64,000 nt of DNA from VRUE01 sp963702035 (GTDB lineage Bacteria > Actinomycetota > Thermoleophilia > Solirubrobacterales > 70-9), in the NCBI GenBank assembly GCA_963702035.1, contig OY969700.1, positions 1,364,001 through 1,428,000 of the forward strand, given 5' to 3'. Below the pieces are notes generated by a model, which saw only the letters and a list, made by a program, of their open reading frames with translations, did no database searches and was not told the DNA's origin. Below, one piece after another: positions 24,907 through 32,865 of this stretch. The position numbers and the translations under genes were made by a program. Every line of letters begins with the position of its first letter. Within the stretch, counting starts at the first letter, position 1.

Positions 24907-25004
24907 CGATCCGAAAGTATGTGCCACCGACAACTTCAGTGGGGCCCCGGTGTTGAAGCGATAGCTCGCTCAGGGCAGGACCTCCGCCGGCGGCGACGAC
25001 ACAG

Positions 25005-26357
25005 ATGATCCGAAGAGCTCCGATACTCGCCGCCGCGGCGCTGCTCGCGACCATGATCGCCGTCGCTCCCGCCACCGCGGCTACCGGGATCTCGCAGGCG
25101 CACGGCTTCGCTCCCGGGCGGGTGGTGCTGAAGTTGAGGGGGCAGCGGCACGGGCGGACCGTCGACCTTCCTGCCGGCGTCGGCGTGCGACAGGCAGCGC
25201 GGGCGCTGAGGCGCAGCCCGCGGGTCGCCTACGCGGCGCCCGACTACATCGCCACCGCCTCGAGCGCGAGGACCCCCCTCCTCCTCACTTCCGGAATCCC
25301 CAACGACCCCGGGCCGCTCTCCACGCCCCCCGGCCCGCCGGGAGGCTGGGCTTCACTGCAGTGGAACTTCCTGCCCTGGGACGGAACCCCCACCGCGTCG
25401 CTGCCGGTATCGCCGGGGGGAATCGACGCGGTCGGCGCCTGGCGGCACCTGATCGCCGCCGGGCGGCGCGGCGCCCGCGGCATCACCGTCGCCGTGCTCG
25501 ACACCGGCATCGCCTACCGCAACGACGGCACTCGCTTTCGCCGCAGCCCCGACTTCGCCGCGGACCAGTTCGTCAAGGGCTACGACTTCGTCGCCCACGA
25601 CAGCGTCCCCATCGACGAAAACGGCCACGGCACCCACGTCGCCGGCACGATCGCCGAGAAGACCGACAACGGCATCGGACTCGTCGGGCTCGCCTATCGC
25701 GCCAAGCTGATGCCGGTTCGCGTCCTCGACCGCAACGGCAGCGGGCAGGCCGGCGACATCGCGCGGGGAATCGACTTCGCCGTCGCCCACGGCGCCGATG
25801 TGATCAACATGAGCTTCAACTTCGGCTGCGGCAAGAACGTCCCCGGCATCGACGAAGCGCTGCGCGACGCCTACCGGCACGGGGTCGTGGCCGTGGCCTC
25901 GATCGGCAACCTGGGCTCGGAGTCGTGCGTATCGCCACCCGCCACCGGGCCGCACGTGATCGGCGTCGGCGGCACGACCGAGGGCGGCTGCCTCGGCGCC
26001 TACTCGCTGCTGCCCGGCGCGGGGGTCGACCTGCTCGCGCCCGGCGGCGGCTCCCCCGTCCCCGGCTGCCCCTCCGTGTCGAACCGCTCGATCTACCAGG
26101 TGACGCTGAAAAACGGCAATCCGCGCCGCTTCGGCGAGCCGGGCAGCTACATCGGCACCTCGATGGCGGCGGCACACGTCTCCGGGGTCGCCGCGATGGT
26201 CCTGGCCAGCAGGGCCCTCGACAAGGATCTCTCGCCGGAGGGCAAGGTCAACGCGGTCTTCCAACGCCTGCGCAGCACCGCTCGCGACCTCGGCCTGCAG
26301 CCCGATCGCCAGGGCGCCGGCCTGATCGACGCCGGGAGAGCTACCGAACCTAGGTAG
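25005..26357 (+). CDS. Secreted subtilisin-like serine protease (S8)
   Basis: This 450-residue protein has a Sec signal peptide (about 1-26), a short propeptide-like region (GRVVLKLRG, VAYAAPDYI) and a peptidase S8 domain. The catalytic triad is D166 (VAVLDTGIA), H208 (NGHGTHVAG) and S386 (GTSMAAAHVSG); the oxyanion Asn is N302 (SIGNLG). Extra Cys in the catalytic domain suggest disulfides in an exported enzyme. The substrate is unknown. Its stop lies within the last codons of the converging uspA gene (8-bp overlap). Confidence 0.93.
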   Translation: MIRRAPILAAAALLATMIAVAPATAATGISQAHGFAPGRVVLKLRGQRHGRTVDLPAGVGVRQAARALRRSPRVAYAAPDYIATASSARTPLLLTSGIPNDPGPLSTPPGPPGGWASLQWNFLPWDGTPTASLPVSPGGIDAVGAWRHLIAAGRRGARGITVAVLDTGIAYRNDGTRFRRSPDFAADQFVKGYDFVAHDSVPIDENGHGTHVAGTIAEKTDNGIGLVGLAYRAKLMPVRVLDRNGSGQAGDIARGIDFAVAHGADVINMSFNFGCGKNVPGIDEALRDAYRHGVVAVASIGNLGSESCVSPPATGPHVIGVGGTTEGGCLGAYSLLPGAGVDLLAPGGGSPVPGCPSVSNRSIYQVTLKNGNPRRFGEPGSYIGTSMAAAHVSGVAAMVLASRALDKDLSPEGKVNAVFQRLRSTARDLGLQPDRQGAGLIDAGRATEPR

Positions 26358-26793
26358 TCCTGACGATTATCACGCTACAGGGAGCGTGATGGGAGACGTT
26401 GTTGGGGACGCTGCCGAGCAGGAAGCGACGTGCTCCGGTCATCCCCTTGTTGCCGACGACGATCAGGTCGGCCTTGGTCTCCTCGGCGACATTGAGGATC
26501 GCCTCGGCCGGATCGGCCTCGACCGGGTGGGTCTGCACCTCTATGCCCTCTTTTTTGGCTGCCGCCGCGGCTGCGTCGAGGACGAGGTTGACGTCCTCGC
26601 GTGGGCCGATCTCGTACTGGACGTCCGCCGGAGCGTCGAGCTTCTCGCCCTCGATGCGGCGTTTCGAGACCGGCTCGAAGGCGCTGACAATGCTGAGCTG
26701 GGCACCGGCGAGCTTGGCCAGGTCGACGGCCTGCCGCACGGCCTCGGCGGCGGTCTCCGACCCATCGGTTCCAACGACGATGCGAGTGAACAC
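26350..26793 (-). CDS. Universal stress protein (UspA family)
   Basis: This 147-residue single-domain protein has the N-terminal strand RIVVGTDGSETA and the ATP-binding signature VGNKGMTGARRFLLGSVPNN (G-x2-G-x9-G-S/N). It should therefore be of the ATP-binding UspFG-like class. Such proteins respond to starvation, hypoxia and redox stress. It stands alone and converges on the subtilase gene. Confidence 0.93.
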   Translation of the reverse strand: MFTRIVVGTDGSETAAEAVRQAVDLAKLAGAQLSIVSAFEPVSKRRIEGEKLDAPADVQYEIGPREDVNLVLDAAAAAAKKEGIEVQTHPVEADPAEAILNVAEETKADLIVVGNKGMTGARRFLLGSVPNNVSHHAPCSVIIVRTT

Positions 26794-26811
26794 GCCGCGA
26801 TACTAGACCGT

Positions 26812-26952
26812 CTAGCGCCCGCTGTGGCGGGCGGGCAATCCGCGGAAGCCATCTCCCAAGATTTCAGTCGGCGTGGTCGCCAGGCGGACGATTGCGATCG
26901 CCATTGCGGCCAGAAGGCACGCCACAAGCACGACCATTCCCACTTTCCACAT
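26812..26952 (-). CDS. Possible 46-residue membrane peptide
   Basis: This frame begins MWKVGMVVLVACLLAAMAIA, a single hydrophobic helix, and continues with a short basic tail to a TAG at 26812. A second ATG at 26937 is possible. There is only weak ribosome-binding support. It lies in the 368-bp gap between uspA and the family B palindrome. No family is recognised. Confidence 0.3.
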   Translation of the reverse strand: MWKVGMVVLVACLLAAMAIAIVRLATTPTEILGDGFRGLPARHSGR

Positions 26953-26970
26953 AACTGGCACGGCGGGGAG

Positions 26971-27141
26971 ACTAGATGGGTGAGTGCGAATTTACGTGCA
27001 CGCGGGGGCGCGACTGGCCAAGCTGGGCGCCGCATGCCGACGAGCGAATAGCAGAGCTATTCGTGAGGAGGCGGGTGGCGATCCAGCGCCGCGCCAGGCG
27101 CGTCATCCGTGGGTACGGAAATTCGCAATCCCCCATCTAGT
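26971..27141. repeat. Palindromic element, family B copy 2
   Basis: Imperfect outer arms run from ACTAGATGGGTGAGTGCGAA at 26971 to TCCCCCATCTAGT ending at 27141. They enclose a perfect central hairpin CGAATAGC-AGA-GCTATTCG (27045-27063). Length (171 bp), CTAG ends and central core match the copy at 8339-8505, while the arm sequences differ. It precedes the MBL hydrolase gene by about 20 bp. Confidence 0.72.
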
Positions 27142-27161
27142 CGCAAGGTAATCTGCAACCC

Positions 27162-27872
27162 ATGGAGAGGGTCGCCGACGGGGTCTGGCTGCTGCGGGGC
27201 GACCTGCGCAAGGGGATGAACATCTACTTCATCGAGGACGGCGACGGTGTAGTCCAGTTCGACGCCGGAAGCAAGGCGATGACGAAGAAGGCGCGAGCGG
27301 CGGGCGAGGAGCTCGGCGGAGTGAAGCGGATCGTGCTCGGCCACGCCCACGCCGACCATCGCGGCACGGCTCCCGGAATCGATGCCCCGGTTTTCTGCCA
27401 TCCCGACGACGTTGCGGACGCCGAAAGCGACGCCTCGATCGCCCCATACATGGATCTCTCGCAGCTGCCGGTGGCACCGGTGCGCTGGATCTACCCGTTC
27501 CTGCTGCGCCGTTGGGACGGCGGCGCGGTGAAGATCGACGGCACCGTCTCCGAGGGGGACGACGTGGCGGGGTTCAAAGTCATCCACTTCCCCGGCCATG
27601 CCCCTGGATTGATCGGGCTGTGGCGCGAAAGCGACCGCGTCGCGCTGGTCAGCGACGTCGTCTACCTCGTCGACTCCACTCGGCTGAAACCGCTTCCGCG
27701 GGGCGAGGCAAGCGTGCCGCACCCTGCCTGGGCATGGAACCACAAGAAGGCGAAGGAGTCGGTGCGCAAGCTGGCGGCGCTGGAACCGGCGGTGGTCGGC
27801 ACCGGCCATGCGGAGCCGCTGCGCGGCGAGAACCTGCGCGAGACCCTCGAACGAGCGGCCGAGAAGTACTGA
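27162..27872 (+). CDS. Metallo-beta-lactamase-fold hydrolase
   Basis: The 236-residue protein has the zinc motif HAHADH (61-66), FPGHAPG further on, ALVSDVVYL, and a C-terminal GTGHAEPL. This is the standard MBL-fold di-metal set. The substrate is unknown; it belongs to the general glyoxalase-II-like/Lactamase_B group. The start ATG lies about 20 bp after a family B palindrome, so transcription must begin within or beyond that element. Confidence 0.88.
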   Translation: MERVADGVWLLRGDLRKGMNIYFIEDGDGVVQFDAGSKAMTKKARAAGEELGGVKRIVLGHAHADHRGTAPGIDAPVFCHPDDVADAESDASIAPYMDLSQLPVAPVRWIYPFLLRRWDGGAVKIDGTVSEGDDVAGFKVIHFPGHAPGLIGLWRESDRVALVSDVVYLVDSTRLKPLPRGEASVPHPAWAWNHKKAKESVRKLAALEPAVVGTGHAEPLRGENLRETLERAAEKY

Positions 27873-27917
27873 CCTCGCCGCGTCACGGGGGGCGGCTGCC
27901 ATAGGTTGCCCTCTCTG

Positions 27918-30386
27918 ATGATCGGGACCTACGTCTCGGCGGCGCTGATCTGCGTCGCCTCGCTACTCGTCGGGCGCGCTCTGCTCCTCATCTCGGGGCG
28001 CGGGTCGTGGTCGTGGCTGGAGCCGGCGGTGGGCCTGGCCGCCGTGCTGACGGTCACCGGCGTCCTCGCCCGCGCCCCAGGGCACGGCACCTCGGCGACC
28101 GTGGGCCTGGTCCTGCTCCTCCTCGCCGCGGGCGCCGTCGTTCTCACGATGCACCAGCCCGCCGATGGGCCGATAAGTCAAGTCGGACTTGACTTATCGG
28201 CCCATCGGCGGTGGGAGGCGTTGCGCCAGGGGCTGCCGGTGGCGATTGCGATCGCCCTCGTGCTCTCGATCCCGTTCGCGGTGAGCGGGCGCTGGGGGCT
28301 GCTCGGCGTCGGCTTCAACAACGACCTCGGCCTCCACCTCGCCTGGGCCGAGTGGCTGCGCAGCGGCGCCGGGCCGGTCCCCGACGCCGGCTACCCACTC
28401 GGCCCGCACGGCCTCGCCGTCGCCACCGCGGCGGTGCCCGGGATCAGCCTGGGACAGGCCTTCGTCGGCGAGATCTTCGCGATCGGCATCCTCACCGGGC
28501 TGACCGCACTGGCCGCCCTGCCGGGCTTCGGCGCCGCGCGGCGTCTGCTGGCGGCGACGATGGTCGCCGCCTCCTACCTCGGAGCCTCCTACTTCGCCCA
28601 GGGCGCCTTCAAGGAGTTGGCCGAGGCCCTCTTCGTCCTCGCCGTAGCCGTGTGGCTGCGGGACATCGACTCCCAGCGCAATTCAGGCGTGGCGTCGGAA
28701 AGCGGCCGCCATGGGTACCTGAGCGACGGCACGTCCGGCTTGGTTCGGTTTGCGTTGCCCTGGCTGGCCCTGGCTGGGGGCATCTTCTTCTCCTACAGCT
28801 TTGCCGGCCTTGCCTGGCCGGTCGCGATCGTCGTCCTCTGGAGCCTCACCCTGCCCGAGGTGCGGCGAGCGCTGGCGCCACGACGGCTGCTGGGCTTCCT
28901 CCTGCGGCCGGCGACGCTGCTGACGATCCTCGCCCTGGTCGTGCTGGCCGCCGCGGCGACGCTGATCGGCCCCTTCGGCTTCGTCCACAGCTTCAACAAA
29001 GTCGCCGGGACGAACACCTACGGGCCGGTCTCGCCGGTTGAGGCACTCGGGGTCTGGCCGACGACGAACTACCGGCTCGAAGCGCCCGGCGGCGCCCACC
29101 TGACCGCTCTGGCCGGAGCGATAGGTGTCCTCGCCCTGCTCGCCGGCACGGCCTGGTGGCTGCGACGCCGCGAACTCGCGGTGCCGATCGCCCTCGGCGC
29201 CTGCATCGCCCTCTACCTGGCCTCCCTGCCGACCAGCGGCGACTACTCGCACGCCAAGGCATTGATGATCGCCGCGCCGCTGGCAATGCTGGTGGCGATT
29301 CGGCCGCTGCTCGCCGAGTTCGGCAGGGGCGTTCGTCCTTTGTCCGCCATAGAGGGACAAAGGACGAACGCACTCTTGATGGGCCTCGCCTGGTCCGCAC
29401 TCGCCATGGTCTTCATCGGCGGCGCCGCCTACTCGAGCTTCCTGGCCCTGCGCGACGCGCCGGTCGGGCCGCCCGGGCACGGCGGCGAGCTGCGGGCCTT
29501 CATGCCGGTCCTCCGCGGCAAGCCCGTCCTCTACGCCGGACAGGACCGCTACGCGGCCTACGAGCTGCTCGGCGCCGACACCCACGTGCCGCTGGTCGAG
29601 TTCCCCGACCCCGGCGTCGCCGAGAACCCGGAGAAGCCGTTCGACACCGGCGACGCCTACAGCCCGATCGACTTCGACTCCTTCTCACGCGGCACGCTCG
29701 ACAGCTTCCCCTACGTGATCACCGGCCGGGCGGCATGGAACAGCCAGGCCCCGCCCGGCTTCAAGCGGATCGCCGCGACCCCCTCGTTCCTGCTCTGGGA
29801 ACGGAGGCACGACGTGCCCGAATACCGCCACGTCCTGCTCGAGGGCACCAATGCCGGCGCGCACGCCGGCTGCGCCTCACCGGAGATCCGCATCCTCCTC
29901 GCCAACCACGGGCGCGCCTCGCTTTTCCCAGGCGTGGCAATCGCGCCGAAGGCCCACTGGGACCAAGGCAGCCAGCTGCAGACCGGCGAGAGCACCGCGC
30001 AGACGATCAAGCTGCCGGCGGGTCGCTGGCGGCTCTCACTCCAGTACTTCTCGCCGTTCGGGTTGACCCTCTCGGCGCCGGGCTTCACCCGGAAGCTGAA
30101 GCCGGCGCTGGACGGCCAGCGCCCCAACACGATCAGCCTCGCCAACGACGGCCAGTTCTGGCCGGCCGGGACCTACATAAGCAAGGGCGACATGAGCAAG
30201 GGCGGATCGGCTCGCTTCACCGTGACCGCCGCCGAGCCGGGCTTCCTGCAGCGCCTCAGCGGCTACGACGGCGTCGCCTACATCGGCAACCTCGTCGCGG
30301 TCCGTGCCGGTAAACGCCGCCTCGTGCCGCTCAGCTCAGCCTGCAATGGGTGGATCGACTGGTACGAATCTAGCGCCGCGCCCTAG
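27918..30386 (+). CDS. Large polytopic membrane protein, possible glycosyltransferase
   Basis: This 822-residue protein has about 12 hydrophobic segments in the first 500 residues and a long extracytoplasmic C-terminal domain ending in a beta-rich part (WRLSLQYFSPFGLTLSAPGF). The first large loop contains GVGFNNDLGLHLAWAEWLRS, with acidic residues like the catalytic loop of GT-C enzymes. A polyprenyl-phosphate-sugar-dependent transferase is therefore plausible but unproven. I start at ATG 27918; an in-frame TTG at 27906 is also possible. Two near-perfect DNA palindromes (28160-28210 and 29329-29371) lie inside the frame and encode hydrophilic inserts between helices. The stop abuts a family A repeat. 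Confidence 0.7.
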   Translation: MIGTYVSAALICVASLLVGRALLLISGRGSWSWLEPAVGLAAVLTVTGVLARAPGHGTSATVGLVLLLLAAGAVVLTMHQPADGPISQVGLDLSAHRRWEALRQGLPVAIAIALVLSIPFAVSGRWGLLGVGFNNDLGLHLAWAEWLRSGAGPVPDAGYPLGPHGLAVATAAVPGISLGQAFVGEIFAIGILTGLTALAALPGFGAARRLLAATMVAASYLGASYFAQGAFKELAEALFVLAVAVWLRDIDSQRNSGVASESGRHGYLSDGTSGLVRFALPWLALAGGIFFSYSFAGLAWPVAIVVLWSLTLPEVRRALAPRRLLGFLLRPATLLTILALVVLAAAATLIGPFGFVHSFNKVAGTNTYGPVSPVEALGVWPTTNYRLEAPGGAHLTALAGAIGVLALLAGTAWWLRRRELAVPIALGACIALYLASLPTSGDYSHAKALMIAAPLAMLVAIRPLLAEFGRGVRPLSAIEGQRTNALLMGLAWSALAMVFIGGAAYSSFLALRDAPVGPPGHGGELRAFMPVLRGKPVLYAGQDRYAAYELLGADTHVPLVEFPDPGVAENPEKPFDTGDAYSPIDFDSFSRGTLDSFPYVITGRAAWNSQAPPGFKRIAATPSFLLWERRHDVPEYRHVLLEGTNAGAHAGCASPEIRILLANHGRASLFPGVAIAPKAHWDQGSQLQTGESTAQTIKLPAGRWRLSLQYFSPFGLTLSAPGFTRKLKPALDGQRPNTISLANDGQFWPAGTYISKGDMSKGGSARFTVTAAEPGFLQRLSGYDGVAYIGNLVAVRAGKRRLVPLSSACNGWIDWYESSAAP
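28160..28210. repeat. 51-bp perfect palindrome inside a coding sequence
   Basis: Twenty-five-base arms (starting CGCCGATGGGCCGATAAGTC) mirror each other around a single base at 28185. The length is exactly 17 codons and the frame stays open, adding a hydrophilic stretch (GPISQVGLDLSAHRR) between two membrane helices of the host gene. This resembles in-frame palindromic insertions known from Rickettsia. Confidence 0.9.
29329..29371. repeat. Second intragenic palindrome
   Basis: Perfect 17-bp arms (GCGTTCGTCCTTTGTCC and its complement) flank a 9-base loop (GCCATAGAG). It encodes RGVRPLSAIEGQRTNA in the same membrane protein that carries the 51-bp palindrome. The frame is kept. Confidence 0.88.
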
Positions 30387-30389
30387 AGC

Positions 30390-30502
30390 AGAGCCCATCC
30401 GGTAGGGCTGGAACGTCTTGTACTTTTTCGGTGTCGGACCGGGCGTCAGCCCATCCGCAACACATCGAAAAAGTTAAGTGGAAGCCCTACCGGATGGGCT
30501 CT
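30390..30502. repeat. Palindromic element, family A copy 1
   Basis: Perfect 20-bp outer arms (AGAGCCCATCCGGTAGGGCT at 30390-30409 and its complement at 30483-30502) surround an inner imperfect stem, GTACTTTTTCG against CGAAAAAGTTAAG. It fills the space between two convergent genes; its last base is the first base of the desaturase stop triplet. A bidirectional transcription terminator function is likely. Related copies are at 42957-43067 and 61262-61377. Confidence 0.85.
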
Positions 30503-31422
30503 CAAACTGCCTTAGCAGCCAGGCGGTCGGGCGAAACTCTCACTACATCCCATACCCAGCCCGCCTTCTCCATCAGGTCGATGGTGACCGCCGAGAGATC
30601 GACCTGATAGCGACCGAGACCGTGGGTGGCGGAGGTCGGGAAGGCATGGTGGTTGTTGTGCCAGGCCTCGCCCAGGGTCGGGATCGCGATCAGGGCGAGG
30701 TTGCGCGACTCGTCGGTCGTCTCGAAATCGCGGTTGCCGAAGACGTGGCAGAGCGAGTTGATGCTGTAGGTGAAGTGGTGCAGGACGAAGACCCGGACCA
30801 GGCCGCCCCAGAGCAGGCCGGTGAGGGCGGCGAAGAGGGTGCCGCCGATCACCCAGCCGAGCGCAAAGGGGACGAGCAGGCCGAGGATCGCCCAGTAGAT
30901 GAAGGTGCGGTCGACCCAGTTGATCGTCGGGTCTTTGATCAGGTCGGGCGCGAAGCGCTCCTTGTTGCCGCGCTGGGTGTGGATGAAGAGCCAGCCCATG
31001 TGGGCGTGGAAGAGGCCGCGCATGGCGCCGCTCCAGCCGTGGCCGTGGTCGACGTGGGGGCTGTGCGGATCCCCCACTTCGTCGGAGAAGGCGTGGTGCT
31101 TGCGATGGTCCGCTACCCAGGAGATCACCGGCCCCTCGATCGCCGCCGAGCCGAGAATCGCCAGCAGCCCGTGCAGCCAGCGCTTCGCCTTGAAGGCCCG
31201 GTGGGTGAGGTGACGGTGGAAGCCGACGGTGATGCCCAGCCCGGTGAACACGTACATGCCGACGAAGAGGAAGACGTCGCTCCAGTGCAGCGCCCTGCCC
31301 CAGACCTGCCAGCCGGCGAAGCCGAGCGCGACGAAGGGGACCAGCGTCACCAGGCCGGTGATGATCCGGTCGCGCGTCTCGTTGGCGACTGGCTGTATGT
31401 CAGATGGGAGCGGTCCCGCCAC
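30502..31422 (-). CDS. Acyl-CoA/acyl-lipid delta-9-type fatty acid desaturase
   Basis: This 306-residue membrane desaturase has the three His boxes of the stearoyl-CoA desaturase family: HRHLTH (69-74), HRKHH (106-110) and HNNHH (255-259). Four transmembrane helices lie between them. It introduces a cis double bond into saturated acyl chains using di-iron, O2 and an external electron donor. It is transcribed away from the cyclopropane synthase gene 111 bp away, so the two lipid-modifying genes are divergent neighbours: one makes the double bond that the other could cyclopropanate. Confidence 0.92.
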   Translation of the reverse strand: MAGPLPSDIQPVANETRDRIITGLVTLVPFVALGFAGWQVWGRALHWSDVFLFVGMYVFTGLGITVGFHRHLTHRAFKAKRWLHGLLAILGSAAIEGPVISWVADHRKHHAFSDEVGDPHSPHVDHGHGWSGAMRGLFHAHMGWLFIHTQRGNKERFAPDLIKDPTINWVDRTFIYWAILGLLVPFALGWVIGGTLFAALTGLLWGGLVRVFVLHHFTYSINSLCHVFGNRDFETTDESRNLALIAIPTLGEAWHNNHHAFPTSATHGLGRYQVDLSAVTIDLMEKAGWVWDVVRVSPDRLAAKAV

Positions 31423-31533
31423 GCCCGTCGATCATACGGCGCGGCGGCGCAGAAAACGGGAAGCCGTCGTACGAGCCGTTGATTTCGCCCAATCGGAGGA
31501 GACCCGGGGCCGCGGCGCTATAAGGTTTCGACG

Positions 31534-32739
31534 ATGCCGCTCGCCAGCACCGCGACTCTGCGCCGGGAGATCGAAGGTCGCATTCCCGAGCGCCCATTCG
31601 CGGTCGAGTTCTGGGACGGGACGCGGCTGCCCGCCAGCAACGGCGGCGGCCCCACCTTCTTCGTCCGCTCTCCCCGCGCAGCCGCCCACGCGCTGCGCGC
31701 GCCGGGCCAGCTCGGCCTCGGCCGCGCCTACGTCAGCGGCGAGATCGAGGTCGACGACATGGACGCCGTGATCGAGCTGCTCGACACCTGGCAGCCGCCG
31801 TCGCTCGACCGCGGAGACATCGCCCGGCTGGCGCTCGGCGCGGTGCGCGCGGCCGGCATCCAGCGGCCGCCCGGCCGCCCGGCCGCCGAGTTGGTGCTGA
31901 GCGGACGGCGCCACAGCAAGGAGCGCGATGCGAAGGCGGTCCGCCACCACTACGACGTCTCCAACGACTTCTTCGCCCTCTTCCTCGACGAGTCGATGAC
32001 CTACAGCTGCGCCTTCTTCGCCGAGGGCGCCGAGACGCTTGAGGCTGCTCAGGAAGAGAAGCTGGAGACGGTGGCGCGCAAGCTGGCGCTGAAGGAGGGC
32101 GACCGGGTGCTCGACGTCGGCTGTGGCTGGGGCAGCTTCCCCCTCTGGGCGGCGACCAAGCACGGCGCCAGCGTCGTCGGCATCACCCTCTCGCCGCCGC
32201 AGGCGGAAAGGGCGCGGCAGCGGGCCGAGGAGGCCGGCGTCGCCGACCGGGTCGAGATCCGCGTCATGGACTACCGCGACCTGGCCGGCGAGCGCTTCGA
32301 CGCGATCGCCTCGATCGGCATGGTCGAGCACGTCGGCAAGGAGCAGATCGACGTCTACGCACACACCCTCGCGGGGCTGCTGGAGCCGGGCGGGCGGCTG
32401 CTCAACCACGGCATCTCGCGCCTGCGTCACACCGACCCCGATGCCGCCGCCTTCTCCGAGCGCTACGTCTTCCCCGACGGCGAACCGCTGCACCTCTCGC
32501 GCGTGCTGCTCGCCCTGGAACGGGCCGGTTTCGTCACCCGCCACGTCTCCGAGCACGGCGCCGACTACGCCGAGACCCTGCGCCACTGGGCGCGGCGGCT
32601 GGACGAGAACCTCGACGAGGCGATCAAGCTGGCCGGGCCCGAACGGGTGAGGGTCTGGCGGCTGTACCTGCGGGCGGCTAGGAACGGATTTGAGAACGGG
32701 TTCTTGTCGATTTACCAGGCGCGTTGCTCGCTGGCGTAG
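31534..32739 (+). CDS. cfa: Cyclopropane-fatty-acyl-phospholipid synthase
   Basis: The 401-residue SAM-dependent enzyme has an N-terminal lipid-binding domain (about 1-110). After VRHHYDVSNDFFALFLDESM comes the methyltransferase core with VLDVGCGWGSFPLWAA (motif I) and SIGMVEHVGKEQIDVY (Glu and His of the bicarbonate site). It transfers a methylene from SAM to cis double bonds of phospholipid acyl chains. The C-terminal SIYQARC block is family-typical. The divergent desaturase supplies its substrate type. A palindromic element begins at its stop codon. Confidence 0.93.
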   Translation: MPLASTATLRREIEGRIPERPFAVEFWDGTRLPASNGGGPTFFVRSPRAAAHALRAPGQLGLGRAYVSGEIEVDDMDAVIELLDTWQPPSLDRGDIARLALGAVRAAGIQRPPGRPAAELVLSGRRHSKERDAKAVRHHYDVSNDFFALFLDESMTYSCAFFAEGAETLEAAQEEKLETVARKLALKEGDRVLDVGCGWGSFPLWAATKHGASVVGITLSPPQAERARQRAEEAGVADRVEIRVMDYRDLAGERFDAIASIGMVEHVGKEQIDVYAHTLAGLLEPGGRLLNHGISRLRHTDPDAAAFSERYVFPDGEPLHLSRVLLALERAGFVTRHVSEHGADYAETLRHWARRLDENLDEAIKLAGPERVRVWRLYLRAARNGFENGFLSIYQARCSLA

Positions 32740-32865
32740 AGAGCCGGGGGTCGCCTCCCGGGTGCCCACCACCGCCTTCGGCGGTGGAATTTCATGCCGC
32801 TTCGCGGCAAGGATCACTCTGCGGAGCCGCTTCGCGAGGCACCGGGAGACGGCCCCCGGCTCTCT
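32738..32865. repeat. Palindromic junction element between convergent genes
   Basis: Outer arms AGAGAGCCGGGGGTCGCCTC and its imperfect complement (32841-32865) enclose three smaller hairpins (CCGCC-TTC-GGCGG, GCCGC-TTC-GCGGC, AGCCGCTTCGCG). The element starts inside the cfa stop and ends inside the stop of the HAD gene, so it fills the junction exactly. It is likely a bidirectional terminator. Its sequence is unrelated to families A and B. Confidence 0.75.
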
